DNA from: CAYMUC01 sp964471865
Lineage (GTDB): Bacteria > Actinomycetota > Acidimicrobiia > Acidimicrobiales > Ilumatobacteraceae
Assembly: GCA_964471865.1 (NCBI GenBank)
Contig: CAYYHU010000033.1
Span: 1 to 20,620, forward strand
DNA: 20,620 nucleotides
Direction: 5' to 3'
Under the pieces are notes generated by a model. The model was given only the letters and a program-made list of their open reading frames with translations, did not search any database and was not told the DNA's origin. Within the stretch, counting starts at the first letter, position 1; the number at the start of each line of letters is the position of its first letter. The position numbers and the translations under genes were made by a program. Below are positions 1 to 6,970 of the stretch, in pieces.

Positions 1-1301
1 GTCTCAAGCGCGGTATCGAAAAGGCCGTGGCCGCTGCCGTCGAAGCCATCAAGGCTCAGGCCTCCGATGTCGACGACAAGAACGACATCGCCTCGGTGGC
101 GACCATCTCAGCTGCCGACGCTGCCATCGGATCCGTGATCGCGGACGCCATCGACAAGGTCGGCAAAGACGGCGTGGTGACCGTGGAAGAGTCCAACACC
201 TTCGGAATCGAATTGGACTTCACCGAGGGCATGCTGTTCGACAAGGGCTACCTGTCGCCCTACTTCGTGACCGACGCCGAGCGTCAAGAGGTCGTTCTCG
301 AGGACCCCTACATCTTGTTGTACTCCGCCAAGATCTCCTCGGTTCAGTCGATCCTGCCGGCTCTCGAAGCGGTGATGAAGTCGGGTAAGCCGCTGTTGAT
401 CATCGCTGAAGACATCGAAGGCGAGGCCCTTGCCACCCTCGTGGTCAACAAGATCCGCGGCACCTTCGCCTCGGCTGCGGTCAAGGCTCCCGGATTCGGC
501 GATCGTCGTAAGGCGATGCTTCAGGACATGGCCGTGTTGACCGGTGGTCAGGTCGTGAGCGAGGAAGTCGGTCTCAAGTTGGAGAACGTCACGCTGGACC
601 TGCTCGGTCGGGCCAAGCGCGTCGTGATCTCCAAGGACGAGACCACGATCGTCGATGGGGCGGGAACCTCTGAGGATCTCGCCGGGCGGATCAACCAGAT
701 CAAGGCTGAAATCGACAACACCGACTCCGACTGGGATCGCGAGAAGCTCCAGGAGCGTCTCGCCAAGCTCGCCGGTGGTGTCGCGGTCATCCGGGTGGGT
801 GCTGCGACCGAGGTCGAGCTCAAGGAGAAGAAGCACCGCATCGAAGACGCCGTCTCGGCGACTCGCGCCGCCATCGAAGAAGGCGTGGTCGCGGGTGGTG
901 GTACGGCGTTGATTCGGGCACGTTCCGCCGTTGGCGCGGTCGTGGAGTCCTTGACGGGTGACGAGGCGACGGGCGCCAAGCTGGTGTGGGATTCGCTCAC
1001 CGCCCCGGCTCGTAACATCGCCATGAACGCCGGTCTCGAAGGTGCCCTCGTGGTCCAGCAGGTCGAGTCCGCCACCGGTTCCAACGGCCTCAACGCCGCT
1101 ACCGGTGAAATCGCCGATCTGGTCAAGCTCGGCATCATCGACCCCGCCAAGGTGACCCGGGCGGCGCTGCAGAACGCCGCGTCGATCGCGGCGCTGGTGC
1201 TCACCACCGAGTGCCTCGTGGCCGACAAGCCCGAGCCCGAGCCGGCGATGCCCGCTGGTGGTGGCATGGGCGGCATGGGCGGTATGCCCGGCATGATGTG
1301 A
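1..1301 (+). CDS. groL: Chaperonin GroEL (60 kDa, Hsp60), 5' end cut by window
   Basis: This is the ATP-dependent cytosolic chaperonin that folds client proteins inside a double-ring cage with GroES. The reading frame is open from the first bases (codons in phase with position 3, first residues LKRGIEKAV) and ends in TGA at 1299-1301. About 432 residues are present. By comparison with E. coli GroEL (about 548 residues) roughly the first 105 are missing, including the first nucleotide-binding segment. Visible family signatures are GYLSPYF, the apical stretch KPLLIIAEDIEGEALATL, VKAPGFGDRRKAMLQD, the intermediate/equatorial LAGGVAVIRVGAATE and VVAGGGTAL, and DPAKVTRAAL near the end. The tail is Gly/Met-rich (GGMGGMGGMPGMM), the usual type for a housekeeping GroEL and unlike the His-rich tail of mycobacterial GroEL1. 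Whether groES lies upstream cannot be seen. A strong terminator follows, so the gene ends its transcript. Identification is essentially certain. Confidence 0.98.
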   Translation, partial: LKRGIEKAVAAAVEAIKAQASDVDDKNDIASVATISAADAAIGSVIADAIDKVGKDGVVTVEESNTFGIELDFTEGMLFDKGYLSPYFVTDAERQEVVLEDPYILLYSAKISSVQSILPALEAVMKSGKPLLIIAEDIEGEALATLVVNKIRGTFASAAVKAPGFGDRRKAMLQDMAVLTGGQVVSEEVGLKLENVTLDLLGRAKRVVISKDETTIVDGAGTSEDLAGRINQIKAEIDNTDSDWDREKLQERLAKLAGGVAVIRVGAATEVELKEKKHRIEDAVSATRAAIEEGVVAGGGTALIRARSAVGAVVESLTGDEATGAKLVWDSLTAPARNIAMNAGLEGALVVQQVESATGSNGLNAATGEIADLVKLGIIDPAKVTRAALQNAASIAALVLTTECLVADKPEPEPAMPAGGGMGGMGGMPGMM

Positions 1302-1327
1302 TCCGTCCCCCACGGATCCAGCCGGAG

Positions 1328-1346
1328 ACTCGGTGCCCCACCGAGT
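1328..1346 (+). repeat. Small inverted repeat after groEL
   Basis: ACTCGGT and ACCGAGT form a perfect 7-bp stem around a GCCCC loop, 27 nt after the groEL stop and 21 nt before the main terminator hairpin. It may be a secondary 3'-end structure that protects or helps terminate the groEL mRNA. There is no T-tract. Confidence 0.4.
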
Positions 1347-1366
1347 GAGCCGGCACCTCATCTGAT

Positions 1367-1402
1367 GAAGACGACCCGAACCGTGCGGTTCGGGTCGTCT
1401 TC
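1367..1402 (+). terminator. groEL transcription terminator hairpin
   Basis: The 16-base arm GAAGACGACCCGAACC (1367-1382) is followed by a GTGC loop and its exact reverse complement (1387-1402). A 16-bp perfect, GC-rich stem with a tetraloop, 65 nt after the groEL stop and before the next gene, is a strong intrinsic-type terminator. The downstream T-run is weak (GCGTTCTG), as is common in actinobacteria. The hairpin is symmetrical, but no opposing gene needs it. Confidence 0.85.
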
Positions 1403-1507
1403 GCGTTCTGCGCATGGCGACGTGCCCTTTTGTGGCTCTGTCCCATCGCCACAGGGCACCCACAGGGCCCCAGAGGTCTCCCGAGGTCCTCGGTGCGCCA
1501 GACTGGC

Positions 1508-1969
1508 ATGGTGAAGTCCTCGCCTCGACCCCACCGTCCCTTCTGGTTACACCAGGTGGCGGAGTACGTCGTCGGCCTCGCATTGATCGCCCAGGGCCTC
1601 CAGAGTGCTGACCCCTTCATGCCGGCCGCAGCAGGGGCGGCGATCGTGATCAACACGGCCATCGCACGGGGACCCCTCAGTGCTTTTTCACTGGTTCCCC
1701 TCGGTGTGCACCGCATCATGGATCTGATCCTGGTCGCCGCACTCGTCGTGCTCGCTCTCGTGCCCGGGGTCGATGCCGCGATGCGACTCATCTTCGTGGC
1801 CTTTGCGATCGTGTTGATCGTGGTCATGCGCACGACCCGCTACGACCGTCACCGTCGCCGCGAATCCGACCTCGCAGGAGGGACCCGAGGGGATCGCGCC
1901 GAGGATCTCGGTCGGCGAGCTGGACGTGTCGCCGGTCAGGGAGTGAAGGCCTGGAGGAGCCGTCGGTAG
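1508..1969 (+). CDS. Small four-helix integral membrane protein, function unknown
   Basis: I do not recognise a specific function. The 153-residue product has four hydrophobic segments at about residues 16-34, 37-54, 68-88 and 91-108, then a strongly basic Arg-rich cytosolic tail (109-153). The layout, with the motif HQVAEYVVGLALIAQGLQ opening helix 1, resembles small SPW-repeat-like membrane proteins of actinobacteria; this is a resemblance by eye only. The ATG at 1508 was chosen because the earlier in-frame TTG at 1430 would add a Pro/Arg-rich leader with no protein character. A GTG at 1511 is an alternative, with CAGACT at 1499-1504 in -10 position. The gene lies 105 nt after the groEL terminator and 10 nt before the next small gene, so it may start an operon of membrane protein, small protein and Nudix hydrolase. 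Confidence 0.72.
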   Translation: MVKSSPRPHRPFWLHQVAEYVVGLALIAQGLQSADPFMPAAAGAAIVINTAIARGPLSAFSLVPLGVHRIMDLILVAALVVLALVPGVDAAMRLIFVAFAIVLIVVMRTTRYDRHRRRESDLAGGTRGDRAEDLGRRAGRVAGQGVKAWRSRR

Positions 1970-1972
1970 CAT
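1967..1972 (+). promoter_or_regulatory. Candidate -10 box (TAGCAT) for the small gene at 1980
   Basis: TAGCAT ends 7 nt before the ATG at 1980. The predicted transcription start would be 1979, giving an almost leaderless message. The hexamer is identical to the one in front of pcrA at 18456. It overlaps the stop codon of the upstream gene. Inferred from the spacing pattern repeated elsewhere in the window. Confidence 0.4.
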
Positions 1973-1979
1973 GGCGGGC

Positions 1980-2147
1980 ATGTCCTTCGAGCGTCCCGCC
2001 CCCGACCTCACCAAGATCCTCACCGCATGGGAGGAATGGGAACGAGGGGAACAGACTCCCGGCAAGGTGCTGGCGAATCTGAAGACGGCCGGTCTCGATG
2101 CCGTGCTTCGCGATTTGACGGCCTCGGGGTGGACGCCGTCGTCTTGA
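1980..2147 (+). CDS. Conserved-looking small protein, 55 residues, function unknown
   Basis: A short frame begins MSFERPAPDLTKILTAWEEW and ends in TGA at 2145-2147. It encodes an acidic, probably all-helical protein with three Trp (WEEW near the middle, GW near the end) and the segment GKVLANLKTAGLDAVL. It looks like a genuine protein, and I have a weak recollection of similar short actinobacterial proteins with the order FERP-PDL-W..WE.GE..PGK..ANLK. No function is known to me. Start choice: ATG 1980 sits 7 nt after a TAGCAT -10-like box, matching the leaderless pattern in this window. ATG 1971 (three residues longer, MAG) is preceded by GGAGGAG at 1953-1959 and is a real alternative. The gene ends 12 nt before the Nudix gene, so the two are probably co-transcribed. 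Confidence 0.72.
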   Translation: MSFERPAPDLTKILTAWEEWERGEQTPGKVLANLKTAGLDAVLRDLTASGWTPSS

Positions 2148-2159
2148 GGCGCTGAGCTC

Positions 2160-2870
2160 ATGGTGGCCGGTTGGCAGGGTCGCTCAGGCGGTGACCAGAC
2201 CATTCCCCGCCCCGAACGGTGGCGGCTGGGGGACCGGCCCGGGTGGATGCGAACCGATCCCGATCGGGTCTCGCGTCGTGATCAGGTTCTCGACGTCGTG
2301 ATCTCAGGAGGTCCTGCCCGCGATGCCATGGCGTTCGACGGCGCTCGGGTGTCGGCGGTGCTCGTGGGGCTTTACGAGGGTGACGACGGCGCTGAGGTGA
2401 TCCTGACTCGCCGATCGCGCCAGTTGCGCCACCACCGCGGTGAGATCAGTTTCCCCGGAGGCCGGCTCGATCCGGGTGAACACGTCATCGACGCCGCGCT
2501 CCGAGAAGCTCATGAAGAAATCGGCTTGGCCCCCGAAGCCGTCGAGGTCGTCGGTGAACTCGATCACGTCGTGACCGTGGTCAGCAACAGCTACATCGTG
2601 CCGGTCGTGGCCCGCATCGATCGGCTGCCCCCGTGGCGGCTCAATCCTGCCGAGGTGGATCGAGTGCTTCGGGTGCCTTTGGCCGAGTTCCTCCGCCTCG
2701 ACACTTATCGGCCCGAGTGGTGGGTGCTGCCCACCGGGGAGTTCCTCGTCCACTTCTTCGAACTCGAGGATGAAACCGTGTGGGGCGCAACGGGTCGCAT
2801 GCTGCACGGCCTCCTCGCCCGAGTGCTCGATCCGACCGCTCAGTCCTCGGGGGCCGATCCCGGACTGTGA
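2160..2870 (+). CDS. Nudix hydrolase, CoA pyrophosphatase type
   Basis: Predicted to hydrolyse CoA or acyl-CoA species (or a related nucleotide diphosphate) into 4'-phosphopantetheine derivatives and 3',5'-ADP, in the cytosol and Mg-dependent. The 236-residue protein contains a complete Nudix box at residues 101-123 (G101, E107, R115-E116, E119-E120, G122). It is immediately preceded by the CoA-pyrophosphatase (UPF0035) signature at 81-101, read as LTRRS, then LRHHRGEISFPGG. The N-terminal stretch GGDQTIPRPERW supports the upstream ATG at 2160 over an internal Met at residue 30. The length is slightly above the usual 190-220. It follows the small gene by 12 nt. Its last 31 nt overlap ribD tail to tail. 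Family is certain; exact substrate (CoA versus another dinucleotide) is inferred from the signature. Confidence 0.92.
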   Translation: MVAGWQGRSGGDQTIPRPERWRLGDRPGWMRTDPDRVSRRDQVLDVVISGGPARDAMAFDGARVSAVLVGLYEGDDGAEVILTRRSRQLRHHRGEISFPGGRLDPGEHVIDAALREAHEEIGLAPEAVEVVGELDHVVTVVSNSYIVPVVARIDRLPPWRLNPAEVDRVLRVPLAEFLRLDTYRPEWWVLPTGEFLVHFFELEDETVWGATGRMLHGLLARVLDPTAQSSGADPGL

Positions 2871-3883
2871 CGGGGATCGAGGACCACTTCGAGGTCCTCA
2901 CCCAACTGTCGGGTCCCCAGGATCCGCCCTCGGCGGAGATCTCCAATCGTGGCCGCGCCCGACCCTTCGAACACCCCGGTCGCATCGGAGCCACCCATCA
3001 GCGCCGGAGCGAAATGGATCACGAACCGGTCGATGAGATCAGCGGCGTGGAACGACGCTGCGACGCGAGCTCCACCTTCGACGAGAACCTGAAGCACGCC
3101 CTGGCGGCCCAAGTCATCGAGAAGATCGTCGAGGGAGCCATGCCATTCCCGGCACGGATGGATTCGCGCGTCGGGTGGCGCAGTGCCCAAGACGATGCGG
3201 AGAGGATCGGGACCCTCGACCAGCCGGGTCGTGAGTTCAGGATCATCGGCGCGAACCGTTCCCGCTCCGACGATGATCGCGTCACTATGGGCTCGAAGCC
3301 GGTGAACCTCGCGGCGAGCTTCGGGTCCGGTGATCCACTGGCTCGACCCATCAGCCGCCGCAGTGGCACCGTCGAGGGTGGCGGCGAGTTTGGCGATCAC
3401 GAAGGGTCGACCGGTGCGGCGGTGATGAAGATAGGCCCGCAGCGAGTCCTCGGCCTCGGCGGCTCGAATCCCGGTGATCACATCGACACCGTGGGTGCGA
3501 AGACGGGCGATCCCTCGACCGGCCACGCGTGAGTCCGGATCTTCGAGCGCCATCACCACCGTGGTGACTCCGGCATCGATCAGAGCATCGGCGCACGGAG
3601 GCGTGCGGCCGTGATGGCTGCAGGGCTCGAGGGTGACCACCACTGTCGAGCCCTGTGTGCTCGCTCCCGCGGCGACCGCGGCGTCGAGCGCGACCCGCTC
3701 GCCATGGCGGGCGCCGGGAGCCTCGGTGGCTCCGTCGAAGGCCCGACCATCGGAGGTGAGAAGGACACATCCCACCCAGGGGTTCGGGGAGGTGCGAGTA
3801 CGCACCAGCTCTCCGAGTTCGATCGCTCGGTCCATCCACCGTTCGAAACGTCGTTCGCTGGAGCGATCGGGCGATGCAGCCAC
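2840..3883 (-). CDS. ribD: Bifunctional riboflavin biosynthesis protein RibD (deaminase/reductase)
   Basis: Performs the second and third steps of riboflavin synthesis: deamination of the diaminopyrimidinone and NADPH-dependent reduction of the ribosyl side chain. The N-terminal cytidine-deaminase-like domain (about 12-155) has the zinc site H60-G-E62 and T84-LEPCSHHGRTPPC-A98, with Cys88 and Cys97. The C-terminal reductase domain (about 160-335) has KLAATLDGATA, SQWITG, DAIIVGAGTVRADDPELT and VLVEGG. The 347-residue length is normal (about 360). The usual H-A-E metal-site triplet reads H-G-E here; the Glu that acts as proton shuttle is retained. The start is GTG at 3881-3883, preceded at leaderless spacing by TAGAGT. 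No other rib genes are in the window, so it stands alone, divergent from the alpha/beta hydrolase and overlapping the Nudix gene at the 3' end. Confidence 0.96.
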   Translation of the reverse strand: MAASPDRSSERRFERWMDRAIELGELVRTRTSPNPWVGCVLLTSDGRAFDGATEAPGARHGERVALDAAVAAGASTQGSTVVVTLEPCSHHGRTPPCADALIDAGVTTVVMALEDPDSRVAGRGIARLRTHGVDVITGIRAAEAEDSLRAYLHHRRTGRPFVIAKLAATLDGATAAADGSSQWITGPEARREVHRLRAHSDAIIVGAGTVRADDPELTTRLVEGPDPLRIVLGTAPPDARIHPCREWHGSLDDLLDDLGRQGVLQVLVEGGARVAASFHAADLIDRFVIHFAPALMGGSDATGVFEGSGAATIGDLRRGRILGTRQLGEDLEVVLDPRHSPGSAPED

Positions 3884-3889
3884 GTCCGG

Positions 3890-3899
3890 ACTCTACGCT
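3890..3899. promoter_or_regulatory. Back-to-back -10 boxes for ribD (minus) and hydrolase (plus), sharing TA
   Basis: The ten bases ACTCTACGCT read as TACGCT on the plus strand (3894-3899), 7 nt before the ATG at 3907, and as TAGAGT on the minus strand (3895-3890), 6 nt before the GTG at 3883. Both match TANNNT, and the two hexamers share the TA at 3894-3895. Predicted starts are about 3906 and 3883, giving leaders of one and zero nt. No clear -35 element is visible for either. Confidence 0.5.
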
Positions 3900-3906
3900 G
3901 AGGGCC

Positions 3907-4848
3907 ATGGCCGCCAGGGATCGATCCGATACCCGTGATATCGATCCGACTCGGTTTCACGTCGAGCACGCCGAGTTGCCCGGGGTTCGACTCGCCTATG
4001 TGCGCGAGGGGCGCGGAGGTGTTCCGCTTCTACTCGTCCACGGATGGCCCGAGACCAAACGGATCTTCTGGAGGGTGATCGAACCTCTCGCCGCCGCCGG
4101 TTTCGACGTGATCGTTCCCGATCTGAGAGGTTTCGGTGATTCCGACATCGGCCAGGACGGGTTCGGAGACGTTGCGACCCATGCCCAAGACCTGCGCAGT
4201 CTCGTATGGGACCATCTCGGCCTCGACGAGGTCGTGGTCTGTGGCGGTGATCTCGGTGGACCGGTGGTCCAAGACCTCGCCCTTCGCTATCCCGATGGCG
4301 TCGAACGAATGGTGGTGTTCAACTCGCCGCTGCCCTATGTGAAGGATCGGATGTCGGATCTCGACGAGACCCGTTCACCCGTCGAAGTCATGGACTACTA
4401 CATCCGACAAGGTCGCGATCCCGACGGCCTGCTGGCTGAGCTGCCCACCGCTCAGGCGCGACAGCGATACGTCGAGACGTTCTACACCAGCCGACTCTGG
4501 GCCCATCCGGGATCCTTCAGCGACCCGGAAACGGTGAGATTCCACAGCGAACCCTTCGGTGACGGGGACTCGCTACGGGCGAGCTGGCGGGCTTATGAGT
4601 CGGTCTTCGATCCCGCCGCGCGTCGAGAACCCGCCCGATTCGACATCAACGATGTGACCCCCACGATGGTGCTGTTCGGTCCGAGCGATCGGGTCATCCC
4701 ACCGGCCTTCGATCGGATGGCCGAGAGAGTGTTTTCTCATTGTGTGGGCCCGTTTCTGATCCGCGACTGCGGTCACTTCGTGCCCTGGGAGGCTCCCTCG
4801 GTGTTCGTCAGCGCGCTCAGGGCGTGGTGTCTGGACCACCGGAGGTGA
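3907..4848 (+). CDS. Alpha/beta hydrolase, epoxide hydrolase-like
   Basis: Predicted cytosolic hydrolase acting through an Asp nucleophile, most likely on an epoxide; haloalkane dehalogenase is the alternative. The 313-residue protein shows the oxyanion-hole motif HGWPE (45-49), PDLRGFGDSD (71-80), nucleophile elbow GGDLGG (113-118, Asp115), a cap region with YY at 164-165, the acid in FGPSDRVIPP (Asp261) and the catalytic His in DCGHFVPWE (His290). HGWPE and the Asp nucleophile are the usual epoxide-hydrolase combination. ATG 3907 is preferred over an in-frame ATG at 3874 because the latter would overlap the start of divergent ribD and lies upstream of the candidate promoter. The last 32 nt overlap the next gene tail to tail. 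Substrate unknown. Confidence 0.9.
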   Translation: MAARDRSDTRDIDPTRFHVEHAELPGVRLAYVREGRGGVPLLLVHGWPETKRIFWRVIEPLAAAGFDVIVPDLRGFGDSDIGQDGFGDVATHAQDLRSLVWDHLGLDEVVVCGGDLGGPVVQDLALRYPDGVERMVVFNSPLPYVKDRMSDLDETRSPVEVMDYYIRQGRDPDGLLAELPTAQARQRYVETFYTSRLWAHPGSFSDPETVRFHSEPFGDGDSLRASWRAYESVFDPAARREPARFDINDVTPTMVLFGPSDRVIPPAFDRMAERVFSHCVGPFLIRDCGHFVPWEAPSVFVSALRAWCLDHRR

Positions 4849-5197
4849 CGCTCGACGCCGCGTGACTTTCGGCGGCGTAGGCCCGTTGTGCCTTCTCGCG
4901 ATCGGCTCGTACGACGTTGCGGAACACGATCGTGAAGATCACGCCCAGGCCGCCGAGGATCGCCGCGAACGTGACGTACTGCATCGTTCCGCCGCGATCA
5001 CCAGAATCGACGGGTTCGCGACCGCATCCGGGCTGTTGCAACAGACCCAGGCATTCGCTGAGTGGCCGCTCGAGGTCGTAGGCGACATCGGGTGCATCCG
5101 GTGGCGGTTCCATCTGGGCGTTCACGACGCCCGGAGATGCACACGCGAACACCACCGCGACGAGACCCACGAGCACCTTGGACACGATTCGTCCCAT
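4817..5197 (-). CDS. Small exported or membrane-anchored protein, function unknown
   Basis: The 126-residue product has an N-terminal signal-type segment (residues 1-28, KVLVGLVAVVFACASPG then VVNA before Gln28). A short extracytoplasmic domain follows (29-70) with two cysteines (Cys49 and Cys58, in ECLGLLQQPGC) that could form a disulfide. One transmembrane helix (about 73-93) leads to a charged, Ala/Ser-rich cytosolic tail. No known domain is recognised. The open frame extends upstream to 5899, antisense to guaA, but only this C-terminal part has protein-like composition. ATG at 5195-5197 places the signal peptide correctly and lies outside guaA. It is divergent from guaA (132 nt apart) and convergent with the hydrolase. 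The GC-rich frame and a clean signal peptide/TM layout support it as a real gene. Confidence 0.72.
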   Translation of the reverse strand: MGRIVSKVLVGLVAVVFACASPGVVNAQMEPPPDAPDVAYDLERPLSECLGLLQQPGCGREPVDSGDRGGTMQYVTFAAILGGLGVIFTIVFRNVVRADREKAQRAYAAESHAASSVTSGGPDTTP

Positions 5198-5220
5198 ACC
5201 GTCATCGTCACACGCGAATC

Positions 5221-5255
5221 GGGTCCGTGCCCAGCCGGCCGCCAGCACGGGACCC
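5221..5255. repeat. Imperfect hairpin between divergent hypothetical gene and guaA
   Basis: GGGTCCGTGC (5221-5230) pairs with GCACGGGACCC (5245-5255), leaving one unpaired base and a 14-nt loop that includes CCGGCC. It lies 59 nt upstream of the guaA -10 box, so on the plus strand it would be outside a leaderless guaA transcript. It could be an operator for either divergent gene. No riboswitch architecture is recognised. Confidence 0.35.
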
Positions 5256-5313
5256 AATCCCGCGGGTCTGATCTTCGACGGCTCGGCACTCGGGGCTCGG
5301 TGTCGGCGCCGGG

Positions 5314-5319
5314 TACAGT
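5314..5319 (+). promoter_or_regulatory. Candidate -10 box (TACAGT) of guaA
   Basis: TACAGT ends 10 nt before the guaA ATG at 5330, so the predicted start near 5326 would give a 4-nt leader. No Shine-Dalgarno sequence is visible before the ATG, which agrees with leaderless translation. No good -35 match is seen 17-18 nt upstream. Confidence 0.5.
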
Positions 5320-5329
5320 CGATCCGGTC

Positions 5330-6916
5330 ATGGCCCAGGATGTCGAAACCCCCATCGAACCGATATCGGACCCCACTCACGCGCCGGTGCTGGTGGTCGA
5401 CTTCGGCGCCCAGTACGCCCAGTTGATCGCTCGGCGCGTCCGGGAGCATCACGTCTACTCCGAGATCGTTCCTCATCGGATCTCTGCCGCTGAGATCGCC
5501 GCTCGGCGTCCGGGAGCGATCGTGTTGTCGGGGGGACCCAAGAGCGTTCACGTCGAGGGAGCGCCACGTCTCGATCCTGAGATCTTCGAGTTGGGAATTC
5601 CCATTCTGGGCATCTGTTATGGGGCGCAACTGATCGCTCATCAACTCGGGGGTGAAGTAGGTCGAGGTCAGCGCGGCGAATACGGCCGGGCCCGTCTCGA
5701 GGTGCTGGCGGGGGCCGCAGGGGGACTTCTCGACGGCCTTCCGGTTCATCACGATGTCTGGATGAGCCATTTCGACGCGATCACCGTCGCGCCAGAGGGT
5801 TTCCAGGTCACCGCGTCGACTCCGGATGCACCCGTGGCGGTGCTCGAATCCCGGGATCGACGGATCTGGGGAGTGCAGTTCCATCCCGAGGTCGTGCATT
5901 CACCCCATGGTCGTGACGTGCTCCAACGGTTCCTTCACGATCTCGCTGGATGCCGAGCCGAATGGACGATGGATTCGATCATCGAAACCCAAGTGGCGGC
6001 GATTCGCGCCCAGATCGGGTCGGAGCGTGCGATCTGTGGTCTTTCGGGTGGGGTCGATTCGGCGGTGGCCGCCGCGCTCGTGCATCGGGCGATCGGTCAT
6101 CAACTCACCTGTGTGTATGTCGACACCGGCCTCATGCGCCAAGGCGAGAGCGAACAGGTCGTGGACACCTTCCACGAGCATCTCGGTATGGAACTGATCC
6201 ACGTCGATGCCGGGGCACGTTTTTTTGAACGCCTCGCCGGCGTGACCGAACCCGAAGCCAAGCGCAAGGCGATCGGTGAGTTGTTCGTGCGCATCTTCGA
6301 GGAACACACCGGAGGTCTCACCGACGCGACGTTTCTCGTGCAGGGCACGCTGTATCCCGACGTCATCGAAAGTGGAGGCGCCGATGGTTCCGCTGCGGTG
6401 ATCAAGAGTCACCACAACGTGGGCGGGCTCCCCGAGGACATGACGCTCGCGTTGTGTGAACCGTTGCGGTCGCTGTTCAAAGACGAGGTTCGCCGCCTCG
6501 GGCACGAACTAGGACTTCCCGATGACATCGTCTGGCGGCAACCATTTCCCGGTCCTGGTCTCGGGGTGCGCATCATCGGTGAGGTCACCCCTGAGTCGGT
6601 GGCCACCCTGCGCGCCGCCGATGCCATCGTGAGAGCGGAACTGCGGGCTGCGGGGCTGGAACGCGAGATCTGGCAGGCCTTCGCCGTGTTGGCCGACATC
6701 CGATCGGTCGGTGTGATGGGGGACGAGCGCACCTATGGTCGCCCGATCATCATTCGCGCCGTCACCAGCGACGATGCGATGACAGCGGATTGGGCTCGAC
6801 TGCCCTATGACCTGCTCGACACCATGGCGAGCCGCATCATCAATGAGGTCCCCGGCATCAACCGAGTGGCCTACGACATCACCTCCAAACCGCCGGGGAC
6901 CATCGAGTGGGAATGA
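5330..6916 (+). CDS. guaA: GMP synthase (glutamine-hydrolysing)
   Basis: Converts XMP to GMP using ATP and glutamine, the last step of guanine nucleotide synthesis, in the cytosol. The 528-residue protein has the class I glutamine amidotransferase domain (about 19-205) with nucleophile Cys96 in GICYGAQ and the His185/Glu187 pair in VQFHPEV. The ATP-pyrophosphatase domain has the P-loop SGGVDS (239-244). The C-terminal dimerisation domain ends in the family-typical KPPGTIEWE. Length matches the family (about 520-530). The frame is open far upstream (to 4862), but ATG 5330 is the start: sequence before it overlaps the divergent gene and lacks protein character, and a TACAGT -10 box sits 10 nt upstream. 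The next gene begins 54 nt later with its own promoter, so guaA is probably monocistronic. Confidence 0.98.
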   Translation: MAQDVETPIEPISDPTHAPVLVVDFGAQYAQLIARRVREHHVYSEIVPHRISAAEIAARRPGAIVLSGGPKSVHVEGAPRLDPEIFELGIPILGICYGAQLIAHQLGGEVGRGQRGEYGRARLEVLAGAAGGLLDGLPVHHDVWMSHFDAITVAPEGFQVTASTPDAPVAVLESRDRRIWGVQFHPEVVHSPHGRDVLQRFLHDLAGCRAEWTMDSIIETQVAAIRAQIGSERAICGLSGGVDSAVAAALVHRAIGHQLTCVYVDTGLMRQGESEQVVDTFHEHLGMELIHVDAGARFFERLAGVTEPEAKRKAIGELFVRIFEEHTGGLTDATFLVQGTLYPDVIESGGADGSAAVIKSHHNVGGLPEDMTLALCEPLRSLFKDEVRRLGHELGLPDDIVWRQPFPGPGLGVRIIGEVTPESVATLRAADAIVRAELRAAGLEREIWQAFAVLADIRSVGVMGDERTYGRPIIIRAVTSDDAMTADWARLPYDLLDTMASRIINEVPGINRVAYDITSKPPGTIEWE

Positions 6917-6955
6917 CCTCCTGACGCCGCGGTCGCAACACGATCGTCATATTGG

Positions 6956-6961
6956 TAACGT
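6956..6961 (+). promoter_or_regulatory. Candidate -10 box (TAACGT) of the NlpC/P60 gene
   Basis: TAACGT ends 9 nt before the ATG at 6971. The predicted start near 6968 would leave a 3-nt leader. It is located in the only AT-richer patch of the 54-nt guaA/NlpC intergenic space. Confidence 0.5.
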
Positions 6962-6970
6962 TCGCGTCGC

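Noticed and set aside
108..1583. Long minus-strand open frame (491 codons) antisense to groEL
   Set aside because: It mirrors the strong codon bias of groEL; composition is Arg/Gly/His-rich with no motif, and it runs through the terminator hairpin.
4862..5329. Upstream extension of guaA by 156 codons
   Set aside because: Arg/His-rich, not protein-like, overlaps the divergent gene, and guaA has normal length from 5330.
5198..5899. Upstream extension of the minus-strand small membrane protein into guaA
   Set aside because: The signal peptide begins at 5197; sequence upstream is antisense to guaA and would bury the signal peptide.
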